Of a stretch of 24,213 nucleotides of DNA, positions 7,044 through 12,690 are shown piece by piece. The translations under genes were made by a program, and so were the position numbers. This DNA comes from a virus. The stretch is taken from positions 1-24,213 of IMG/VR virus record IMGVR_UViG_3300046011_007272. One strand, 5' to 3'. Positions within the stretch are counted from its first letter, which is position 1, and every line of letters starts with the position of its first letter. The notes under the pieces are model-generated. The model saw nothing but the letters and a program-made list of their open reading frames with translations. It had not been told where the DNA came from and made no database searches.

Positions 7044-7315
7044 TTGTCATTCCTAGCAAGTGAAAGAATAGAATAGCCTGCTATGTCCATATAAGGACTT
7101 TCACCAAGTGGATCATTATCCCTTGCAATCCTTGAGATTTTATCAAGCATGCGAATGATCACATGAAGGTCTTTGTATTGCTCAACTCTGATCCCATTGG
7201 GATAAAGCAAAGATAGAATTTGAGTTGTCTTGTCAAAGGCGTTGCCATAGGCTTCATCTTTGATAGATAAAATTGATGCTAGATCATCAGTGATCTTTTT
7301 GAATTTGTCTTGCAT
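7037..7315 (-). CDS. Putative nucleotide-modification-associated protein (DUF1599/Nmad1-like)
   Basis: A 92-residue all-helical protein. The pattern KDEAYGNAF near residue 20, then LHVIIRMLDKISRIARDNDP and ESPYMDIAGYSILSL at the end, resembles the DUF1599 family ('nucleotide modification associated domain 1'), with its E/D-Y-G-[ND]-[SA]-F, DK-x-x-R and D-x-x-x-Y-x-I motifs. That family is found in phages, often next to DNA-modifying genes and related to MazG-like folds. It sits between terL (1-base gap) and the methyltransferase (overlap). The biochemical role is not established; the assignment comes from remembered motif spacing. Confidence 0.5.
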   Translation of the reverse strand: MQDKFKKITDDLASILSIKDEAYGNAFDKTTQILSLLYPNGIRVEQYKDLHVIIRMLDKISRIARDNDPLGESPYMDIAGYSILSLARNDKC

Positions 7316-7316
7316 T

Positions 7317-8717
7317 TTAATGACTTCTCATCGCTTTGATATGTGATTGCACCAAGTTAAGTTTGCTCTTAACTGTTGGAGATGTAGTAGGTATAGGCTT
7401 ATCAGCTATGATCTCGCTATCTCTCCAAAGCCAATTGATAACATCGTATCTCAATGCGTCTAGTGGATCTTCTCGACCGTCTTTTTTAGGCGTCTCTTTG
7501 CCATCCCAAGCATAGGATAAGATCGCCTTTCTAAAGCTGTTACCAATAGCATTTGCTCCTCTTTCCCAAACCTCAGAGGTGCATAAGATCCTTCGTTGAT
7601 GGATCAGCCGTTTAACTCTCTGAATACCGTTTAAAATGTCCGTTCGTATTGGATCAGTACACCATCGAAAAGGCATTCCTATGCCACCTTGATCAGCTGA
7701 CTTTGAAAGTTCATGAAAGGCTGATTGAGCGGTACGATCTGATCTAGCTGATCCAGCCTTATCACCACTTGCACCATCAAGCAAAATTCGATTGGGATAT
7801 TTCTTAGCCATATCTCTAGGACAAGCAATCTTTAATATCTCTTTGGCAAGCTCTGAAAGAGTGATCTCTTGTGGATTGATCTCAGCACAGATGACATCAG
7901 CTTCTAAAATAGGATCATGAGTTAAGATCAGAACGGACGGCTTTCTAAAGCCAAAGTCAATGACAATCCTTGATGACATGCTCTGATCATATCTCCAATT
8001 GCTGACAACATGGGATAAAGTCCATTCGCTATATATCACGCCTTGAGGTGGTCTAGGTTGATTCTCGACCATTGCCAACCGTTCGCTTTCAGGCAAGTTC
8101 TTGACTGCATCAAACCAAGCTTCAGATAAGTTGGCTTTGTTGACATGGCTTGCATAAAAGATTGGAGTGCATCCAGCCTTCTCAGCAAAACTCACCCACC
8201 ATGCATCCCATACAGGCAAGCCTACCATGATCAGCTTAGGCGATGGACCTGATCTAAGACGACCAAGTGTCTTTTGTGCTACTTCTTCAGAGAGAGTTTG
8301 GCACTCATCAATCAAGGCAAGACCACTTGTGATATTAAGACCCTCAAGCGGGTTATGTGTCGCATCTCTTGTGCCTGGTCTAAAGTAGGATCTACACCAA
8401 ACAACATGCCCATTTGGAGCAATCCATTTGCCGTCTTGTTGATGATAGACCCAACCATAAGGAGCAAGCCATTTCTCAAGTTCTGGACCAAGCACTGATC
8501 TATATCGTGGAGCGGTATCAGTGACTAAGAGAGATGACTTATTGGGATGAATACTTGACCAAGTCCACAAGGCAAAGACTAAAGCTGAAGTCTTGCCACT
8601 GCCCCAACCTGCTCTCACTGCAATGAAGGCATCATCAGAGTAAATCAAGCGATCAACTAGATCGATTTGCAGGGGATTGAGTTTTAGTTCAATATCAATC
8701 TTCTTCGTCTGTGCCAT
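7317..8717 (-). CDS. terL: Terminase large subunit
   Basis: A 466-residue packaging motor and headful or cohesive-end nuclease. The ATPase half shows Walker A (GWGSGKT, residues 37-43) and Walker B (LALIDE, 133-138). The RNase H-like nuclease half shows IVIDFG (Asp254), ILLDGASGD (Asp314) and a late REDPLDALRYD motif with the third acidic site. The start at 8717 (MAQTKK) puts Walker A at the usual distance from the N terminus; ATGs at 8741 and 8765 would add 8 or 16 residues, and the ribosome binding site evidence does not clearly separate them. It overlaps the TerS gene by 23 bases. The enzyme docks on the portal and cuts concatemeric DNA. Confidence 0.9.
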   Translation of the reverse strand: MAQTKKIDIELKLNPLQIDLVDRLIYSDDAFIAVRAGWGSGKTSALVFALWTWSSIHPNKSSLLVTDTAPRYRSVLGPELEKWLAPYGWVYHQQDGKWIAPNGHVVWCRSYFRPGTRDATHNPLEGLNITSGLALIDECQTLSEEVAQKTLGRLRSGPSPKLIMVGLPVWDAWWVSFAEKAGCTPIFYASHVNKANLSEAWFDAVKNLPESERLAMVENQPRPPQGVIYSEWTLSHVVSNWRYDQSMSSRIVIDFGFRKPSVLILTHDPILEADVICAEINPQEITLSELAKEILKIACPRDMAKKYPNRILLDGASGDKAGSARSDRTAQSAFHELSKSADQGGIGMPFRWCTDPIRTDILNGIQRVKRLIHQRRILCTSEVWERGANAIGNSFRKAILSYAWDGKETPKKDGREDPLDALRYDVINWLWRDSEIIADKPIPTTSPTVKSKLNLVQSHIKAMRSH

Positions 8718-9231
8718 GGTCGTTCTCATTTGGGAGTTCATGCTTGATCTCGATCGTTTGACCATGCTTCTCTTTTTGCACCTGTTGGATCACATTGATG
8801 ATCACCTTGCTATCATCGCTCTTTGTATTCATATCAATCGTTTGCTTTTCTCCAAACTCGGAAGGGAATTTGCGAGCTAGTAGCCATTGAGATGCTCTGA
8901 CATCGTTCTCTGAATGTCGCTGGATATTCTGAAGATGCTTGATCTTTAAAGAGATTTCAGCTCTCTTGATATCAGCCACCAATTCAGGATCATTCTTCAT
9001 CCAGCCATTCCAAGTACTATATGCAACACCAACAAGGGAAAGAGCATCACCTTGAGAGAGGCCTTGAGATATAAACTCAAGCACTTGCTCAATTGAGATC
9101 AGTCGCTTTTGCTTTGCGATTTCAGATTTATCCTCTTGTGGCTTTTTTGATAGTGCTGTGCTATTTTTGCCAGCTTTAGAATCAACTATATCATTTTTAA
9201 CGGTCTTATCGGTGGTTTTAGTCTTTGCCAT
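8695..9231 (-). CDS. terS: Terminase small subunit
   Basis: A 178-residue protein directly upstream of and overlapping terL. After a basic Lys/Thr-rich N-terminal tail of about 40 residues there is a helical HTH domain (VLEFISQGLSQGDALSLVGV, then YSTWNGWMKNDPEL), a central helical oligomerisation region (LKIKHLQNIQRHSENDVRASQWLLARKFP) and an acidic C-terminal tail. This HTH, 'W-x-K/R-x-DPEL' and 'ASxWLL.RKxPxEF.ek' pattern is typical of phage small terminases that recognise the packaging site. The start overlaps the end of the ribbon-helix-helix gene by 14 bases. Confidence 0.8.
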   Translation of the reverse strand: MAKTKTTDKTVKNDIVDSKAGKNSTALSKKPQEDKSEIAKQKRLISIEQVLEFISQGLSQGDALSLVGVAYSTWNGWMKNDPELVADIKRAEISLKIKHLQNIQRHSENDVRASQWLLARKFPSEFGEKQTIDMNTKSDDSKVIINVIQQVQKEKHGQTIEIKHELPNENDHGTDEED

Positions 9232-9457
9232 GATCTAGCTTTCTGATGATCTTAGTTGTGATTTTCTCAATAGCATCATCATCATCGATTTCAAGAGCAA
9301 GATCAATCTCATCTCTTTGGAGACCGTCAAGCAATATCTTTTCAGCCAACTTAGAAATCTTAACTGAATGTCTATCGCTGATTGTGTCTAGTAGGCTGAT
9401 CAGCTTAGTTGATACATATAGACTTAAAATCGATTTGCGATCTTTAGGCTTCATCAT
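9218..9457 (-). CDS. Ribbon-helix-helix-like small DNA-binding protein
   Basis: A 79-residue protein. Residues 8-45 (SILSLYVSTKLISLLDTIS, then KISKLAEKILLDGL) follow the short-strand/helix/helix pattern of Arc/CopG-type ribbon-helix-helix dimers. The C-terminal half is acidic and then basic. The start ATG overlaps the SSB stop (ATGA) and its end overlaps terS, so it is part of the leftward operon. It could regulate this operon or assist terminase at the packaging site. An antitoxin role is not supported because there is no toxin-like partner. Confidence 0.5.
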   Translation of the reverse strand: MMKPKDRKSILSLYVSTKLISLLDTISDRHSVKISKLAEKILLDGLQRDEIDLALEIDDDDAIEKITTKIIRKLDHGKD

Positions 9458-9738
9458 AGAAATACAACCTCAGAGGCAATCACTTTAATATATTGCTTGC
9501 CTTCATGTTCGTTGATAACGATGCGACCAATAACGGTGATCTTGTCACCTTTCTTTGCTTGACTCTGAACGATCTTCGCAAAGTTGCCCCACATTTCACA
9601 ATTAAACCAGGTGGTCTTCTCTTCGCCTTTGATCTTTTCACTATAGGCAACTGAGAAATTAACTACCTCTTTATCGCCAAAGCTTTTGAGTTGCGGATCG
9701 TTGCCAAGTCGTCCGATAAGTGTAAATCGATTAAGCAT
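9454..9738 (-). CDS. ssb: Single-stranded DNA-binding protein (short)
   Basis: A 94-residue OB-fold protein: MLNRFTLIGRLGNDPQLK, then VVNFSVAYSEK, TTWFNCEMWGNFAKIVQ, KGDKITVIGRI and the final strand YIKVIASEVVFL. It contains the whole bacterial-type SSB core but stops right after the last strand. It lacks the usual flexible tail and acidic DDDIPF-like tip that recruits host replication proteins, so it probably works without host SSB-partner contacts. It overlaps the preceding gene by 8 bases with an AAAGG ribosome binding site. It protects single strands during phage replication and RecT-like recombination. Confidence 0.9.
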   Translation of the reverse strand: MLNRFTLIGRLGNDPQLKSFGDKEVVNFSVAYSEKIKGEEKTTWFNCEMWGNFAKIVQSQAKKGDKITVIGRIVINEHEGKQYIKVIASEVVFL

Positions 9739-10015
9739 CTTTTTTATCCTTTAGTTGTTTGTACAAGTTTTGAATTTGCTTGATATGGTCTGTAGTGATT
9801 TTGGCTTTAGATAGATCAGCGATCTTTTCCTCAACCTCTTTATCTGAGAAATATTGTTGCTCAATTGCATTGGTATGATCATTGATCATATCGCCAAATA
9901 TGATATTGATGCAGACCTTTAAAGCTTCAGCGATATCAGGTGCATCGTCTTTGAACATTGCATCAACGACTTGCTCAAGGCAAATCAGCCTGTTGATGAG
10001 TTTGATATTTAACAT
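9731..10015 (-). CDS. Hypothetical helical protein, first gene of leftward operon
   Basis: A 94-residue mainly helical, acidic protein that I do not recognise. It has a central hydrophobic helix (AEALKVCINIIFGDMI) and a charged C-terminal helix ending KQLKDKKDA. It is the first gene of the leftward SSB-TerS-TerL-methylase unit. Its ATG is preceded by AGGAG at 9 bases spacing and by the divergent regulatory region shared with thyX. It overlaps ssb by 8 bases. Confidence 0.6.
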   Translation of the reverse strand: MLNIKLINRLICLEQVVDAMFKDDAPDIAEALKVCINIIFGDMINDHTNAIEQQYFSDKEVEEKIADLSKAKITTDHIKQIQNLYKQLKDKKDA

Positions 10016-10032
10016 AATTTTGTCTCCTGCTT

Positions 10033-10080
10033 TGTGTTATATAAACACATGAAAGTATAATATTATATAATATTATATAA
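10033..10080. promoter_or_regulatory. Divergent control region between ssb operon and thyX operon
   Basis: The 84-base gap between two divergent operons holds a dyad, TGTGTT-ATATA-AACACA (10033-10049), and next to it a direct repeat of TAATATTATA followed by further TATAAT-like sequences (10056-10080). The arrangement, operator-like dyad beside A+T-rich -10 sequences, suggests a shared switch controlling both directions. No convincing -35 hexamer was identified for either side. Confidence 0.4.
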
Positions 10081-10099
10081 TAATTTTCTAGGAGAAAAG

Positions 10100-10771
10100 A
10101 TGAAGATAAATGTATCAGATGGCTTTGTTGAATTGGTTGACCATATGGGAGATGATTTAGCAATAGTGAATGCTGCTCGTGTCTCTTATGCTGGAGCAAG
10201 TGATGAATGGACTGATCGAGATGAAAGGCTTTTGCAATATCTTTGGGATCACAATCATTCATCTCCCTTTAGACATGGCAACATAAAATTTAGAATTAAG
10301 GCACCAATCTTTATTTTAAGACAATGGATGAAACATCAAGTTGGCTGTGCATGGAATGAGCAATCAGCACGATACACCAAGATTGAAGATAGCTTCTTTT
10401 ATCCTGAACATTTTAGACTGCAAGACACTAAAAACAAGCAGGGATCAAGCGGATATTTAGATGATGATCAAGATATGAATGCTCTGGTCTTAGTCGCTGA
10501 AAGCTATAATCTGGCATACAACAATTATGAAAAGTTGCTTGAAATGGGAGTATGTAGAGAGCAAGCGAGAATGATTTTGCCCGTTGGGATTTATAGTGAA
10601 TGTATTTGGTCGGCTAGTACTCAGGCAATCATGCACTTTTTAAAGCTTCGTCTTGACCATCATTCTCAATTTGAAATGCAAGAATTTGCAAAAGCTGTAT
10701 ATACTATTGCGTCTAGTATCTTCCCAAAAACGATGGAGCTTATCGATGCAATGCCTAAGATGCCACAATGA
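10100..10771 (+). CDS. thyX: FAD-dependent thymidylate synthase ThyX
   Basis: A 223-residue flavin-dependent thymidylate synthase, which methylates dUMP to dTMP using methylene-tetrahydrofolate, FAD and NADPH. Supporting segments are FRHGNIKFRIKAPIFILRQW, then NEQSARY (86-92), GVCREQARMILPVG around 160-173 (consensus 'G..rE.AR..LP'), and the C-terminal SASTQAIMHFLKLRLD and SQFEMQEFAKAV. The signature RHR-x7-S is altered to Lys78-His79-Gln80-x8-Ser89: both arginines are replaced and one residue is inserted. An AGGAG-type site (CTAGGAGAAAAG) precedes the ATG. It starts a rightward operon with dCMP deaminase, which makes its substrate dUMP. Family call confident; activity slightly uncertain because of the motif change. 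Confidence 0.88.
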   Translation: MKINVSDGFVELVDHMGDDLAIVNAARVSYAGASDEWTDRDERLLQYLWDHNHSSPFRHGNIKFRIKAPIFILRQWMKHQVGCAWNEQSARYTKIEDSFFYPEHFRLQDTKNKQGSSGYLDDDQDMNALVLVAESYNLAYNNYEKLLEMGVCREQARMILPVGIYSECIWSASTQAIMHFLKLRLDHHSQFEMQEFAKAVYTIASSIFPKTMELIDAMPKMPQ

Positions 10772-10928
10772 AATTAGATCGACCTTAGCAGGCTCAAGTA
10801 TGGAGTATCACTATTGCAAGAGTTGTCGAGCAATACTTGATCAGAATGCAATCATCATCGCCTACGATGATATTTCTTATGATGAAAGTTGGGATGATAT
10901 CACCAAAGACGAGAGTGAAGATGAATAG
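10746..10928 (+). CDS. Small zinc-ribbon protein
   Basis: A 60-residue protein whose gene overlaps the end of thyX by 26 bases in another frame. The ATG at 10746 was chosen because GGAG lies 7 bases upstream and because the product then begins with a CxxC pair. Cys3-x2-Cys6 and Cys24-x2-Cys27 form a four-cysteine zinc-ribbon knuckle, and the C-terminal half is strongly acidic (DDISYDESWDDITKDE). It could be a nucleic-acid- or protein-binding adaptor. The gene ends by overlapping the next start. It is not a recognised family. Confidence 0.6.
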   Translation: MQCLRCHNEIRSTLAGSSMEYHYCKSCRAILDQNAIIIAYDDISYDESWDDITKDESEDE

Positions 10929-11397
10929 TTTTTTTGATGTATGCTGGCTTGTGATGGGAATGATCTTTAATCCCAATCAAGTTAAACAAGATTTAGGTTG
11001 GGAGAAGATCGTTGCTAAGTCAATCCCAAGTAGGATGAGAGCTTGCCAGCAAGTAGCTTCAACGGCTGAGAGAATGGGAGTTGATCCTAACCTGATGATT
11101 GCGATTGCTTTCTATGAGAGCAAGTTTGAGAGAGGCCTTGTATCATCTGCAGGTGCTGAAGGTATCATGCAAGTGAAAAAGCAATTTGTTGAGTGTCCTG
11201 GTTGCAATGAGATTGAGTATGGTATCAAGGCATATCAAACATGGCTGACAACAAGTCAAGGTGATGTCTGTCTTGCTCTTGGTCGCTATGCTGTAGGCAA
11301 TAAAGGCAAATGTGGAAAGAGATCTAAAGCGATCATCAAGCTTGCTTCTGAAATCGCTTGCCTTGCATCAAAGGATGATGATTGCTATGACTGTTAA
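10921..11397 (+). CDS. Lytic transglycosylase (SLT domain)
   Basis: A 158-residue protein with a soluble-lytic-transglycosylase/goose-lysozyme-like core. The catalytic glutamate is Glu66 in NLMIAIAFYESKF; SSAGAEGIMQVKKQF is the conserved substrate-binding loop; and EYGIKAYQTWL and ALGRYAVGN follow. The first 16 residues (MNSFFDVCWLVMGMIF) are hydrophobic and may be a signal or anchor. The start at 10921 overlaps the zinc-ribbon stop and has GAGAG upstream; an upstream in-frame ATG at 10837 lacks support. Many cysteines are present, including an ECPGC motif. It would cleave the glycan strands of peptidoglycan. Its place among nucleotide genes, away from the M15 endolysin, suggests a role other than main lysis, such as DNA entry, or a second lysin. 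Confidence 0.8.
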   Translation: MNSFFDVCWLVMGMIFNPNQVKQDLGWEKIVAKSIPSRMRACQQVASTAERMGVDPNLMIAIAFYESKFERGLVSSAGAEGIMQVKKQFVECPGCNEIEYGIKAYQTWLTTSQGDVCLALGRYAVGNKGKCGKRSKAIIKLASEIACLASKDDDCYDC

Positions 11398-11407
11398 GGA
11401 AAAGCTG

Positions 11408-11887
11408 ATGGAGTTGGCACAAGGTCAAGATTTTGTCACCTATGAAGTGAAAGATAAAGACAAAGCCTTTTTAGAGATAGCTCAGATCATGTCTAAACTT
11501 TCACCATGTAGTCGAGCAAAGGTTGGAGCGGTGATAGTCAAAGGTGATGTGCCCATCATATCCTCTTTCAATGGTATTGCTCGTAAGCAAAGCGGACTTT
11601 GTGGAGGTGCTGACTGTCTGAGAGATAGATGTAAGATAGCCAGTGGATCAGAAAGCCAAATAGGTTGCCACCATGCTGAATTTAATGCAATTGCGAATGC
11701 TGCTAAAAATGGAATTGCAACAGATGGATGCTCGATTTATGTCACCGCTCCACCTTGCTTGATGTGTGCTAAGTTAATTCATCATGCTGGTATCAAATCA
11801 GTTATTTATGAAGATCGAGATAATAGGTGGATCTCAACAGGTGAAGAGTATTTGAAAGCCAACGGTATTGATATTTTTAAGATTTAG
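11408..11887 (+). CDS. dCMP deaminase
   Basis: A 159-residue zinc-dependent deoxycytidylate deaminase, converting dCMP to dUMP, the substrate of ThyX in the same operon. The CDA-fold zinc site is complete: HHAEFNAI gives His89 and the proton-shuttling Glu91, and TAPPCLMC gives Cys117 and Cys120. SRAKVGAVIVKGD and YEDRDNRW are also family-typical. A cysteine-rich insert (GLCGGADCLRDRC) is usual in ComEB-type enzymes and may bind a structural zinc. The start at 11408 has AAGGA 7 bases upstream, just inside the end of the transglycosylase gene; ATGs at 11375 and 11387 are worse placed. Confidence 0.88.
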   Translation: MELAQGQDFVTYEVKDKDKAFLEIAQIMSKLSPCSRAKVGAVIVKGDVPIISSFNGIARKQSGLCGGADCLRDRCKIASGSESQIGCHHAEFNAIANAAKNGIATDGCSIYVTAPPCLMCAKLIHHAGIKSVIYEDRDNRWISTGEEYLKANGIDIFKI

Positions 11888-12034
11888 ATATATCAGCCTC
11901 AATCTTAGTCTAAATTCTGAATGATGGGTTTTGCTCTAAAAGAGAGGCTGAGATTTTTTATTTCAGATAGATCAGCCTCGATTTGAGTTTAGTATTTTAC
12001 AAGTTTCTTCACTGAAAAAAAGAGGCTGAGATTT
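11884..12034. repeat. Tandem pair of ~79-bp stem-forming elements
   Basis: Two copies with a 78-79 base period each consist of a TAGAT/CAGAT-A-x-ATCAGCCTC left end, a 42-43 base loop and an AGAGGCTGAGATTT right end (stems 11893-11900/11944-11951 and 11972-11979/12022-12029). The stems are identical while the loops have diverged, keeping only scattered matches near their starts. Only the first copy is followed by a long T-run. They lie in the 230-base gap between two converging operons, which has no gene. Confidence 0.6.
11893..11959 (+). terminator. Terminator-like stem with long loop after dCMP deaminase
   Basis: TCAGCCTC (11893-11900) pairs perfectly with GAGGCTGA (11944-11951), closing a 43-base loop. 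Two bases later comes a run of six T (11954-11959). The stem lies 5 bases after the stop codon, so it probably ends the thyX operon transcript. The loop is long for a classical terminator, and the same stem recurs downstream, so other roles are possible. Confidence 0.45.
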
Positions 12035-12035
12035 G

Positions 12036-12085
12036 TCCGCTCAATGTGCTTCGCATCAACATTCACTTCAAAGAGGTGGAGCGGA
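12036..12085. other. Third long-loop stem in the same intergenic gap
   Basis: TCCGCTC (12036-12042) and GAGCGGA (12079-12085) form a perfect 7-bp stem around a 36-base loop, which itself contains a small TGC-TTC-GCA hairpin. It directly follows the tandem 79-bp pair and has similar geometry but a different stem sequence. The remaining 32 bases up to the endonuclease stop show nothing recognisable. Confidence 0.4.
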
Positions 12086-12117
12086 TAACCTTGAACACAG
12101 ATGGAGATAAATTTATT

Positions 12118-12690
12118 TCAATCAAGCAATTTTACTTTCTGCAATATAGGATTTAATTTTAAAAATCTTTCTAAGCTTTCTTTAGCTTCTTCATCTCTTT
12201 TTTGTTTTTTTATTTTCATTTCAGCTGATCGTTTAGAGTAAATGAAAGCATTCTTTTTAACTCCTCTCAATCCTCCAGTTTGCAAATTATACATGCATTC
12301 TAAATCTTCTGAAAACCGAGACAAGACTTGATCTGTTAAAATGCTAGCTTCTGCATTCCATGCTTCCCATTGTGTTGGATAAAACTTTAAAATGTATCTC
12401 AAAAAATTATCCTTGCCTTCTTTTTTTATGGCATCAAGGATTTTAACACCTGATCCATAATAGTTTTTTAGAGGTGTTGTTGCACTACCATGACGAGCTG
12501 TTTTTTTACCGATATAGAAAAAACCATTGCTCTTATTCACAGTCAAATAAATCCAATGATAATCTCCATCATGTCCCTTAGTTGGAGTGATGTTCTCATC
12601 AATGTTATTGATAATGCTTTCAACAAAGATTTGTGCTTCATCATGGATGAAATTGATATCACCTGATGAGTAAGTTGGATTAAGTTTCAT
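12118..12690 (-). CDS. GIY-YIG endonuclease-like protein
   Basis: A 190-residue protein with a GIY-YIG-type nuclease core. WIYLTVNKSNGFFYIGKK (about residues 46-63) is the WIY...YIG pair of strands; NYYGSGVKILDAIKKEGKDNF and an E-A-S-I helix (EAWNAEASIL, carrying the likely metal-binding Glu) follow, with YNLQTGGLRG at the end of the domain. The basic C-terminal tail (about 150-180, KRSAEMKIKKQKR) may bind DNA. Phage proteins of this kind are often free-standing homing endonucleases. Its ATG overlaps the initiator stop (ATGA), so it is co-translated with the replication initiator, next to the probable origin. Homing versus a replication-linked role is undecided. Confidence 0.75.
   Translation of the reverse strand: MKLNPTYSSGDINFIHDEAQIFVESIINNIDENITPTKGHDGDYHWIYLTVNKSNGFFYIGKKTARHGSATTPLKNYYGSGVKILDAIKKEGKDNFLRYILKFYPTQWEAWNAEASILTDQVLSRFSEDLECMYNLQTGGLRGVKKNAFIYSKRSAEMKIKKQKRDEEAKESLERFLKLNPILQKVKLLD

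Noticed and set aside
9218-9457. Toxin-antitoxin module based on the ribbon-helix-helix protein
   Set aside because: Neighbours are SSB and TerS; no toxin-like small gene overlaps it.
9975-10262. Leftward 95-codon frame over the start of thyX
   Set aside because: It lies antisense to thyX and across the divergent control region, has no ribosome binding site, and its His/Gln/Ser-rich product looks like antisense translation.
10837-11397. Longer transglycosylase starting at 10837
   Set aside because: It would overlap most of the zinc-ribbon gene and begins with an Met/Ser-rich run with no ribosome binding site; the ATG at 10921 is better supported.
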